NCBI GenBank assembly: GCA_913030605.1
Contig: CAJWEZ010000039.1
Coordinates: forward strand, 1 to 43,494
DNA length: 43,494 nt
Reading direction: 5' to 3'
DNA from: an uncultured Spirochaeta sp.
GTDB taxonomy: Bacteria > Spirochaetota > Spirochaetia > DSM-27196 > Alkalispirochaetaceae
The notes beneath the pieces were generated by a model. It made no database searches. It saw nothing but the letters and a program-made list of their open reading frames with translations, and had not been told where the DNA came from. Each line of letters opens with the position of its first letter. Within the stretch, counting starts at the first letter, position 1. Made by a program: the position numbers and the translations under genes. Positions 18,530 through 25,780 of the stretch are shown here, one piece after another.

Positions 18530-19236
18530 ACGAAAGTTTTTTCACGCTTCTGACAACGTTCCTGGCGCGGCAGTGGCCGCGGGTCCTGCAGCTTACCGTT
18601 GAGCACATCGCGATATCCGGGATCGCCCTGGGCCTCACCGTGGTGGTCTGTCTGCCGCTGGGGATTTACCTCACCCGGAACGACCGGATCGCGCCGTACG
18701 TGATCGCCCTGGCGAACGTGTTCCAGACGATCCCGTCTCTGGCGCTGCTGGGCTTTCTCATCTTCGTCTTCGGCATCGGCAACGACAACGCCGTGGCGGC
18801 GCTGTTTCTCTACGCGATGTTGCCGGTACTGCAGAACACCTACACCGGGATCAAGAACGTGCCGGTACAGCTGACGAACGCCGCCCGCGGCATGGGGATG
18901 ACCGAGTTTCAGATCATGACGCGGGTCCAGCTCCCGCTGGCGATGCCGGTGATCATCTCGGGCATTCGCGTGGCATCGGTCTGGATCATCGGAACCGCGG
19001 CACTGGCGGCGGCGATCGGTGGCGGGGGACTCGGGCGCCTGATTTTCTCGGGACTCTCCGCGATCCGAAACGAGGTCATTCTGGCCGGAGCACTTCCGGC
19101 GACGCTTCTGGCGCTGGCGGCGGACTACGGTCTGCGCTGGTTTCAGAACACGGTCAGTCCGGAACGTCGTGCCGAGCGAATCGCCCGGCGCGAGGAACAG
19201 CAACTGAACACCAAAAGATCGCAGCGAAAGGAGTAA
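18526..19236 (+). CDS. OpuC/ProW-type ABC transporter permease
   Basis: This is a 236-aa inner-membrane permease with about five or six helices. It carries the OpuCB/OpuCD landmarks: VFQTIPSLALLGFLI, the EAA loop ARGMGMTEFQIMTRVQLPLAMPV (read as two parts), and IGGGGLGRLIF. Only one permease gene is present, so the transporter is probably a homodimer in the membrane. The C-terminal tail is strongly charged (ERRAERIARREEQQ). It starts by an ATGA overlap with the ATPase gene and is followed 4 bp later by the binding protein gene, giving one unit. Confidence 0.92.
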   Translation: MNESFFTLLTTFLARQWPRVLQLTVEHIAISGIALGLTVVVCLPLGIYLTRNDRIAPYVIALANVFQTIPSLALLGFLIFVFGIGNDNAVAALFLYAMLPVLQNTYTGIKNVPVQLTNAARGMGMTEFQIMTRVQLPLAMPVIISGIRVASVWIIGTAALAAAIGGGGLGRLIFSGLSAIRNEVILAGALPATLLALAADYGLRWFQNTVSPERRAERIARREEQQLNTKRSQRKE

Positions 19237-19240
19237 TACG

Positions 19241-20140
19241 ATGCGACGAATACTGATTGGACTGGGAATTCTCATGGTGCTTACCGGGGCGGTATGGGCC
19301 TCCGGGCAGGCGGAGGGCGACGGCAGCGCAACGATTCGCGTGGCCGCACAGGACGTGAACGAGATGGTAATTCTCGCAAACATGGCGCAGATCATGATCC
19401 AGGAGAAGACACCGTACGATGCCACGGTCAACACGAGCTTCAACGGCTCGTCGGTCCTCCACCAGGCGATGGAAAGCAACGAGATCGACGTGTACCCCAC
19501 CTGGACCGGTACGCAGCTCACGGGGATCCTGCGCTACGAGGGGCCGCAGATGAGCGCCGAGGACACGTGGCAGTACGTCAAGGACGGCTTCGAGGAGCAG
19601 TTCGGATACACGTGGTCGGAACCCCTCGGGTTCAACAACACCTACATCATGGTCGTGCGCGCCGAGACCGCCCAGGAGTACGGGCTGGAGGTCGCCAGCG
19701 ACCTCGCTCCCTACGCGCCGGACTGGACCCTCGCGGGCGACGAGAACTTCGATATCCGCCCCGACGCCTACCCCGGGTGGAGTGAACACTACGGCATCGA
19801 GTTCAAAGAGGTCCTGCCGATGCAGTACGGCCTGATCTATCGCGCCATCGACGCCGGCGAGGTGGACGTAGCGGCGGCGTACTCCACCGACAGCCGCATC
19901 GCGCGCCTGGGTCTGGTGATGCTGCCGGACGACAAGGAGTTCTTCCCGGCGTACAACGGTGCCTACGTGATCGCCGATGAGATCGTCGCGGACTACAGCG
20001 ATGTGATCGACACGCTCAACAGCCTTGGCGGGGCGATCTCGACCGAGGAGATGAGCGCCCTCAACGCGCGCTACGACGACGGTGAGGAGCCGGACGCGAT
20101 CGCCCGTGAGTGGCTCACCGACAACGGGTACCTCGACTGA
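19241..20140 (+). CDS. OpuC-family substrate-binding protein (quaternary-amine/betaine type)
   Basis: This is the extracytoplasmic binding protein of the importer, 299 aa. A signal peptide (residues 1-22) ends VWASGQAEG, a style common in spirochaetes; no clear lipobox Cys is seen. The OpuAC/OpuCC pattern runs through it: EIDVYPTWTGTQLTG, LGFNNTYIMVVR, YPGWSEHYGIEF, MQYGLIYRAIDAGEVDVAAAYSTDSRI and LPDDKEFFPAYNGAYV. The aromatic-rich clefts of this family usually bind trimethylammonium groups (betaine, choline, carnitine), and the many Tyr/Trp here agree with that. Related proteins also bind ergothioneine. AAGGAG precedes the ATG. The ligand is not fixed by sequence alone, but the neighbouring enzymes suggest it carries a transaminable alpha-amino group. 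Confidence 0.9.
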   Translation: MRRILIGLGILMVLTGAVWASGQAEGDGSATIRVAAQDVNEMVILANMAQIMIQEKTPYDATVNTSFNGSSVLHQAMESNEIDVYPTWTGTQLTGILRYEGPQMSAEDTWQYVKDGFEEQFGYTWSEPLGFNNTYIMVVRAETAQEYGLEVASDLAPYAPDWTLAGDENFDIRPDAYPGWSEHYGIEFKEVLPMQYGLIYRAIDAGEVDVAAAYSTDSRIARLGLVMLPDDKEFFPAYNGAYVIADEIVADYSDVIDTLNSLGGAISTEEMSALNARYDDGEEPDAIAREWLTDNGYLD

Positions 20141-20145
20141 GCCGT

Positions 20146-21612
20146 ATGGATCTCTCTCGACAGTACGGCCTCTTTGTACACGGCGGTTTCCGGGCGGCGA
20201 CGTCCGGGGCCGCCTTCTCTGTCTCCAACCCCGCCACCGGTGAGGAGGTATGCACCGTCGCCGCCGCCGGCGTCGAGGACGTGTCCGCCGCGGTGGCCGC
20301 CGGTGGCGACGCCTGGCCCGAGTGGTGGAGCCGGCCGGCGGTGGAGCGTGCCGGAGTGCTCACCGCGGTCGCCGAGCGCATCACCGCGGAACGCGAACGG
20401 TTGGCATGGACCGAGACGACCGATACCGGTCGGGTGATCAGCGAGACGCGGATGGACGTAGACGCCGTGGCGGATCTGTTCCACTACTTCGCCGGGGTGG
20501 TTCGCAGCGACGAGGACGGTCTGAAGCGCCACGATCCGCAGCAGATGAGCATGATCGTGCGCGAGCCGTTTGGCGTGGTGGGGGCGATCGTTCCGTGGAA
20601 CTTTCCGTTCCTCATCTCTGGGTGGAAACTCGCGCCGGCGCTGGCGGCGGGAAACGCAGTGGTGATCAAGCCGGCGACGCTCACGCCGCTGAGCCTGCTC
20701 ACGCTGGCGGAAATTACCGCCGACCTGCTGCCACCGGGCCTCCTGAACGTGCTGCCCGGGTCGGGGCGCGAATGCGGCGAGGCGATCCTCGACCATCCCG
20801 GGATCCGCAAGCTGAGCTTCACCGGTTCCACGGAGGTCGGCCGCCACGTGGCGGCGAAGGCAGCGGCGCGGGTGATCCCCGCGACGATGGAGCTTGGCGG
20901 CAAGTCGGCCAACATCGTGTTTCCGGACGCCGACTGGGACCGGGCGGTAGAGGCGGCGGCGATGGCGATCATGATGAGTCAGGGGCAGGTGTGCTCCGCC
21001 GGAAGCCGTCTCCTGCTGCACGATGAGATCCACGACCGGTTTCTCTCGGACCTGACCGACCTGGTCGCCGGGATTCGCATCGGTGATCCGATGGACGAGC
21101 AGAGTCGCATGGGGCCTCTGGTTTCCGAGGAACACTGTCGCAGCGTGGAGGAATACGTCTCCCTGGGGGTGTCGGAGGGGGCGCGGGTCGTGACCGGTGG
21201 AACGCGGGTTTCCGGGTTCACCGCCGGAGCCTACCTGGCCCCGACGATCCTTGCGGACGTGACCCCGGCGATGCGGGTGGCGCAGGAGGAGATCTTTGGC
21301 CCCGTGCTGGTGACGCAGCGGTTCTCCTCGGACGAGGAGGCGGTGACGATCGCCAACGCGAGCAGCTACGGCCTCGGTGGTGCGGTCTGGACCCGGGACA
21401 TCTCCAGGGCCCTTGCGGTGGCACAGGCGGTGCGGACCGGGACGATGTGGGTCAACGACTACCACCCGGTGCCGAGTGGATCCCCCTTCGGCGGGTTTGG
21501 CGCCTCGGGGTACGGCCGGGAAGTGCATCGCACAAGCCTGGACGCCTACTCGCAACTGAAAACGATCTACGTCAACCTGGATCGGGAACCGTACGGGTGG
21601 TACCGCTCCTGA
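20146..21612 (+). CDS. NAD(P)-dependent aldehyde dehydrogenase
   Basis: This enzyme oxidises an aldehyde to a carboxylate. It is 488 aa, with Asn152 in VPWNFPFL, the general base Glu249 in TMELGGKSAN, and the catalytic Cys283 in GQVCSAGSR, so all key residues are present. The C-terminal PFGGFGASGYGREVHRTSLD pattern places it in the betaine/gamma-aminobutyraldehyde-type superfamily; the last residues resemble ExaC/AldB tails. Homology starts at ATG 20146, six bases after the binding-protein stop; no clear Shine-Dalgarno is seen there, so translational coupling is likely. As last gene of the operon it would oxidise the aldehyde made by the ThDP decarboxylase. Its 3' end overlaps the convergent EAL gene by 41 bp. 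Substrate is inferred. Confidence 0.92.
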   Translation: MDLSRQYGLFVHGGFRAATSGAAFSVSNPATGEEVCTVAAAGVEDVSAAVAAGGDAWPEWWSRPAVERAGVLTAVAERITAERERLAWTETTDTGRVISETRMDVDAVADLFHYFAGVVRSDEDGLKRHDPQQMSMIVREPFGVVGAIVPWNFPFLISGWKLAPALAAGNAVVIKPATLTPLSLLTLAEITADLLPPGLLNVLPGSGRECGEAILDHPGIRKLSFTGSTEVGRHVAAKAAARVIPATMELGGKSANIVFPDADWDRAVEAAAMAIMMSQGQVCSAGSRLLLHDEIHDRFLSDLTDLVAGIRIGDPMDEQSRMGPLVSEEHCRSVEEYVSLGVSEGARVVTGGTRVSGFTAGAYLAPTILADVTPAMRVAQEEIFGPVLVTQRFSSDEEAVTIANASSYGLGGAVWTRDISRALAVAQAVRTGTMWVNDYHPVPSGSPFGGFGASGYGREVHRTSLDAYSQLKTIYVNLDREPYGWYRS

Positions 21613-23272
21613 CGGGGTATTCCGGCAGGGTATCGGTGCGCTCCAGCAGCGCCTGCAGCTCCGACACCGGCATCGGTCGAGCGAAGTGATATCCCTGGAG
21701 GTAGTCAACCGGCAGCTCGCCGACCAGTGACAGCTGGTCGGCGGTGCTGATGCCCTCCACCACGATGCGCTTGTTCCGCGAGCGGACGGTGCTGACGATT
21801 CCGCGGAGGTACTCGACATCGTCGGAGTCGGCGGCGAGCTCGGCCACAAAGTCCTTGTCGATCTTGACCGTGGAGACGGGCAGGTGCTTGAGGTAGCTGA
21901 GTGACGACTGTCCGGTGCCGAAGTCGTCGATCCAGATCTCGACACCCATCGACTGTATCTCGTTCATGACGGTGAGAAACTGCGGGCGGTTCTCGGCGGT
22001 TCGGCTCTCGGTGAGTTCGAGCTTCAGCCGCGACGGGTCGGTCACCCCGGCGCTCTTCAGCGCCTGTGCCACCACGGTGGGGAGGGTGGCGTCGGAAAGG
22101 TTGATCGCGCTCACGTTCATGCTGACGAAGAACTCCGGTCGGTCGGCCATCGCCACCAGTTGGCGGCAGGCGCTGTACATCGCCAGTTTGTCGATCGGCG
22201 CGATGAGACGGCTGTCTTCCGCGAGTTCGATGAAATCAGCGGGGCCGAGAACGCCTCGGGTCGGGTGATTCCAGCGCATGAGCGCTTCCGCACCGGCGAT
22301 GCGGCCCTCGGCGGTGACGATCGGCTGATAGTAGAGTTCGAGTTCGTCGCGTTCGAAGGCGCGCTGCAGCCCGGTTTTCAGTGTGAGCCGGTCGCTTGCC
22401 CGCTGGTGCGTCTCCTGATCGTAGTACCGGTACGGCTCGTCGCGGCGCTCCGCTTCGATCACCGCCGAGTTGGCGCGGTTGAACAGGTCGTCGGCGGAGG
22501 TGGCGTCGTCCGGGAAGAGCGCGATGCCCACGTGGCAGCCCGGTGCCAGATCCAGGCCGCGAAAGCGGTACGGCACCGTCACGGCGCTGTGGATCTTTTC
22601 GGCAACCAGCAGACCGTCGAGGCGCGTGGCAAGCTCCGGCAGGAGCACGACCATGTTGGTGCCCTCCCAGCGGAAGACGAAATCGCTCTTGCGGACCGTC
22701 TCGCGAATCCGGATCCCGCTGTTTTCCAGCAGCAGATCGCCCACCTGGTGCCCGTGCATCTGGTTGATCTGCTTGAAGTCGCGGAGCATGACGAACAGCA
22801 TCGCCACCGGCGGGCTGCCCGAGCGAGCCGCCCTCATCAGCTCCCGCTCCACCACGATCGGAAGCGTGTGCCGGTTGAGCAACCCCGTCACCGGGTCCTG
22901 GTGTTCCGGGCCCGTCAGGGGGCGTATCTCGTCGGTCGCGGGGCCGCGACGCATGAGCAGCATCGCCGAACCACGGTCCACCGAGGCGAGGACCAGCGTG
23001 CCGGTGCCCGCCCGACGGGAGTCGATGAACAGCGGATCCGGTGCGATCTCGGTGGGGGCGGTGTCCCATGCATCGCTGATCGCGCGCTCCAGGCGGTCTC
23101 CATGGTCGCCGGGGCACCACGATACCACGGGCGTGCCGTGCAGCCGGCCGGGGTCGGTCTCCAGCGCCGACGCAGCGCTGCGGTTGGCTGTGCGAACCGT
23201 ACCGTCGCGGTTGATGAGCAGCAGGGGAGCGGGGATCAGATCGATCGTTTCCGCGAAGAGGGACGCCTCCAT
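21572..23272 (-). CDS. PAS-GGDEF(degenerate)-EAL protein, probable c-di-GMP phosphodiesterase
   Basis: This soluble 566-aa protein has a short PAS-like N-terminus (about 1-115), a GGDEF domain (about 135-290) and an EAL domain (about 300-545). The GGDEF loop reads RWEGTNMV, so cyclase activity is lost. The EAL domain keeps AEALMRW, KLELTES, DDFGTGQSSLSYL, KIDKDFV and VVVEGI, so it should hydrolyse c-di-GMP, perhaps with GTP binding to the dead GGDEF as a control. No Shine-Dalgarno precedes ATG 23272, but TATACT lies seven bases upstream. It follows the HisKA_2 kinase gene by 24 bp on the same strand, and its 3' end overlaps the aldehyde dehydrogenase gene antisense. Confidence 0.92.
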   Translation of the reverse strand: MEASLFAETIDLIPAPLLLINRDGTVRTANRSAASALETDPGRLHGTPVVSWCPGDHGDRLERAISDAWDTAPTEIAPDPLFIDSRRAGTGTLVLASVDRGSAMLLMRRGPATDEIRPLTGPEHQDPVTGLLNRHTLPIVVERELMRAARSGSPPVAMLFVMLRDFKQINQMHGHQVGDLLLENSGIRIRETVRKSDFVFRWEGTNMVVLLPELATRLDGLLVAEKIHSAVTVPYRFRGLDLAPGCHVGIALFPDDATSADDLFNRANSAVIEAERRDEPYRYYDQETHQRASDRLTLKTGLQRAFERDELELYYQPIVTAEGRIAGAEALMRWNHPTRGVLGPADFIELAEDSRLIAPIDKLAMYSACRQLVAMADRPEFFVSMNVSAINLSDATLPTVVAQALKSAGVTDPSRLKLELTESRTAENRPQFLTVMNEIQSMGVEIWIDDFGTGQSSLSYLKHLPVSTVKIDKDFVAELAADSDDVEYLRGIVSTVRSRNKRIVVEGISTADQLSLVGELPVDYLQGYHFARPMPVSELQALLERTDTLPEYPVRSGTTRTVPDPG

Positions 23273-23279
23273 GTCGCTC

Positions 23280-23285
23280 AGTATA
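23280..23285 (-). promoter_or_regulatory. TATACT -10 element placed for a leaderless EAL mRNA
   Basis: On the minus strand TATACT ends seven bases before the ATG of the EAL gene, which has no Shine-Dalgarno. Transcription from it would begin at or next to the start codon. It lies in the 24-bp gap after the kinase gene, so the EAL gene could be expressed separately. Confidence 0.4.
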
Positions 23286-23296
23286 CGCCGAAACCG

Positions 23297-24631
23297 TCAC
23301 GAATCATAGGGAAAACGGAGAGTCGCGCGGTAGCGATTGTCAATTCTCTGCGATTCGAGTGAGCCGCGGAGCTGGCCACTCACGTGGCGGATGATCACCA
23401 GTCCTCCCGTGCCGTCCGGTCTGCCGCCATCGCCAGCTGCGCCCTCGTCGGCCGGCGAGCTGCCGTCGATCCGGTTTTCCACGGTCAGCTCAAGATCCGT
23501 CTCGTGCCACGTGAGGCTGACGCGGATCGGCGCCTCCGGGGCTCCGTGTTTGATGCCGTTCACGATCAGCTCGGTGAGCACGATACCCACGGAGATCGCC
23601 CGCTGAAATTCGATCGGGACGCTCTGTCGGTCCCCGGAGATCTCGATCGGTCGACCGTATCCGGCCCGAATCCCGTCCACCAGGCGGGTCACGTATCCTG
23701 CGAGGTCGATCGTATGCAACGCCCCGGCGGCGTAAAGCTGATCGTGCACCAGATACACCGCGTGGACTCGCTCCTCGATGCGCCGAAGCGCCTCGTCACC
23801 GGTTTCGGCGCCGGCGCTTCGCTGGAGGTTGATCATACTCAGGATCATCTGCAGGTGGTTTTTCACCCGGTGGTTGAGTTCCTGCAGGAGCATTTCCCGG
23901 TCACGGAGCGCGTTTTTCAGGTCCGTGATGTCGATGTTTACCCCGAATATGCCCAGGATGCGGTCGCCGTCGCGAACCGGTGCGACGATATTGCGAAACT
24001 GCCGCTCGGTGTCACCGATGCGGTAGGTGATCTCACCGGTCTGCACTTCGCCTTCCAGGGCGGCCGCGTTGGTCCGGCTCCACGTTTCCATGATCCGCGG
24101 ATCGGTCTGGATCTCCTCCATGTGGGCGCCAAACTGTTCGCCCCACAGCGTCCGGCTGTGCGAGTTCTGCATCACTGTGCGGTTGTCGAGGTCGTTGAGC
24201 CAGAAGTCGAACGGCAGGCTTTCGATTACCGCCTCCAGGACCGCCGAGCGCTCGCGGAGTCGTTCCTCCAGCATCCGGAAACCGGACCGGTCCTCCACGA
24301 TGACGATACGCAGCGCCACGTCCTCGCCGGCGGGTGCTACCCGGACGCGAAGGGTGAGCTGTCGGTCCGGTGCCTGTACGGTGATTTCCGTCGGCTCGGT
24401 GGGATCGCGGTGAACGGCGGCGAGCTTGGCGTCCAGATCGGCGAGCGGCACGCCGACGAGGGTGGGGCGGTCGTCCACTGGATATCCGATGCGCCGGGCG
24501 ATCTCCAGCGCTGCGGGGTTCGCGAACTCCACCACCCCGTCGCGAACGGCAAACGTCGCCGCCGTGCCGTATTCGAGGAGTGCGTACGCCGCCGCCGTGG
24601 CGCTCTCGTTCGACGGACCGGAACTTGCCAT
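23297..24631 (-). CDS. PAS-containing HisKA_2 sensor histidine kinase (soluble)
   Basis: This is a 444-aa kinase without membrane helices. One or two PAS domains (about 15-120 and 130-240; GDRILGIFGVNIDITDLK ends the second) precede a HisKA_2 dimerisation domain with the phospho-accepting His254 in LNHRVKNHLQMI. A GHKL ATPase follows, with N-box LTELIVNGIKHG and a GTGGLVIIRHVS glycine motif. Such kinases usually signal to stand-alone receivers or to output proteins. No intact response regulator is in the window. The ATG 24631 lacks a Shine-Dalgarno but has TACCCT six bases upstream. It is divergent from xdhC and upstream of the EAL gene, with which it may form a pathway. Confidence 0.9.
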   Translation of the reverse strand: MASSGPSNESATAAAYALLEYGTAATFAVRDGVVEFANPAALEIARRIGYPVDDRPTLVGVPLADLDAKLAAVHRDPTEPTEITVQAPDRQLTLRVRVAPAGEDVALRIVIVEDRSGFRMLEERLRERSAVLEAVIESLPFDFWLNDLDNRTVMQNSHSRTLWGEQFGAHMEEIQTDPRIMETWSRTNAAALEGEVQTGEITYRIGDTERQFRNIVAPVRDGDRILGIFGVNIDITDLKNALRDREMLLQELNHRVKNHLQMILSMINLQRSAGAETGDEALRRIEERVHAVYLVHDQLYAAGALHTIDLAGYVTRLVDGIRAGYGRPIEISGDRQSVPIEFQRAISVGIVLTELIVNGIKHGAPEAPIRVSLTWHETDLELTVENRIDGSSPADEGAAGDGGRPDGTGGLVIIRHVSGQLRGSLESQRIDNRYRATLRFPYDS

Positions 24632-24637
24632 GGTTCA

Positions 24638-24666
24638 AGGGTATGGCACGTGCTTCCGTCCGACAA
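24638..24666 (-). promoter_or_regulatory. Promoter of the HisKA_2 kinase gene, leaderless arrangement
   Basis: On the minus strand TTGTCG (24661-24666) and TACCCT (24638-24643) are 17 bp apart. The -10 ends six bases before the ATG, so the mRNA would start at the start codon. It sits back to back with the xdhC -10 element. Confidence 0.45.
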
Positions 24667-24676
24667 GCTCCCGCGG

Positions 24677-24682
24677 TATGAT
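24677..24682 (+). promoter_or_regulatory. TATGAT -10 element of xdhC, leaderless arrangement
   Basis: TATGAT ends six bases before the xdhC ATG (24689), and no Shine-Dalgarno is present. The -35 region (TTCCGT, 17 bp upstream) is weak. Confidence 0.45.
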
Positions 24683-24688
24683 TCGGGC

Positions 24689-25780
24689 ATGGACGCAGGA
24701 ATCCACGAGATTGCCACAATCGACGAATGGCTTGCGGACGGCCGATCCGTTGTGCTGGCGACGATCTGCCGGATCGTGGGATCGTCGAGTCAGCCGCTGG
24801 GCTCGCGCATGGCGATCGCCGACGACGGTCGCTTTGTCGGCGCCGTAAGCGGTGGCTGTGTCGAATCCGACGTGGTACGGCGGGCGGAGGCGGTACGTGC
24901 CGACGGGGGGGCGCGCCTCGCCGGCTACGGACCCGTGACCGATCCGCTGATCGAGATCGGGCTCAACTGCGACGGACGCATCGACGTTGTCCTCGAGTTG
25001 CTGGACGCCCGAACCCGGGAGGCGTTGGTGCCGCCGCGGGGGCAGCGACTCGTGACACGCTATCGACGCGTTGGAGACGACCGCCTGCGGGTCGAGCACC
25101 GGTGGGAGCCGGTGGCCGACGACGAGGAACCATGGACGCGCACCGGTTCCGACGACGAAGGTGACTGGACCGAACTGGTTGAACCGCGGGTTCCGCCGTG
25201 GCTCCTGCTGATTGTGAGCGCCGGGCCGGTGGCGGCGCCGCTGGCCACGTTCGCCCGGGAGCTTGGATTCCGGGTCGTGCTCTCAGACCCGCGGGAGCGG
25301 TACGCGCGGCGTGAACATGTGCCGGCGGCGGACGACGTCCTGTGCGCCTGGCCGAGAGACCTGCCCGCCATTCTCGGAGTGGGGTCCGGCGGCATCGGCC
25401 CCCGCTGTGCGGTGGTGTCGCTGAATCACGAACCGCGTTTCGAGGATGATCTGTTCCGAATGCTCATGGACCAGCCGCCGGTGGCGTACCTCGGCGCGAT
25501 GGGAAAGCGGCGGCGGCACGAGGAGCGGCTGGAACGGCAGGTCCGGGAGGGCTACGACCTAACTCGCCTGCCGGAGGTGCGGACACCGATCGGGCTCGAT
25601 CTCGGCGGAAAAGACCCCGCGTCGGTGGCCCTGTCGATCATCGCCGAGATTCAGGCGGTGCGCCACGGGCGGACCGGTGGCGCGCTCCATAGCGGTGCCG
25701 CCGAGGGGCGTGTGAGGCGGCGGGCACGGGTGGAGACACTCGCGTACCGCGGCACCGACTCCGACAGCAAGGAGCCCTAA
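24689..25780 (+). CDS. xdhC: XdhC/CoxI-family protein, lone copy
   Basis: XdhC-family proteins bind molybdenum cofactor, aid its sulfuration, and insert it into xanthine-dehydrogenase-type enzymes. This 363-aa protein has the N-terminal XdhC/CoxI domain (GSSSQPLGSRMAI, then GAVSGGCVESDVV, with the conserved Cys). It also has the C-terminal Rossmann-like domain (LLLIVSAGPVAAPLATFARELGFRVVLSDPR, quoted in parts; YLGAMGKRRRHEERL; PIGLDLGGKDPASVALSIIAEI). The frame is open far upstream to 23384, but homology starts at MDAGIHEIATIDEW. No molybdo-hydroxylase subunits or cofactor-synthesis genes are in the window, so its partner must be elsewhere. Its TAA overlaps the convergent chemoreceptor stop by a few bases. 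Confidence 0.92.
   Translation: MDAGIHEIATIDEWLADGRSVVLATICRIVGSSSQPLGSRMAIADDGRFVGAVSGGCVESDVVRRAEAVRADGGARLAGYGPVTDPLIEIGLNCDGRIDVVLELLDARTREALVPPRGQRLVTRYRRVGDDRLRVEHRWEPVADDEEPWTRTGSDDEGDWTELVEPRVPPWLLLIVSAGPVAAPLATFARELGFRVVLSDPRERYARREHVPAADDVLCAWPRDLPAILGVGSGGIGPRCAVVSLNHEPRFEDDLFRMLMDQPPVAYLGAMGKRRRHEERLERQVREGYDLTRLPEVRTPIGLDLGGKDPASVALSIIAEIQAVRHGRTGGALHSGAAEGRVRRRARVETLAYRGTDSDSKEP

Noticed and set aside
23384..24688. Extension of the xdhC frame upstream
   Set aside because: The added 435 residues are antisense to the kinase gene and unrelated to XdhC.
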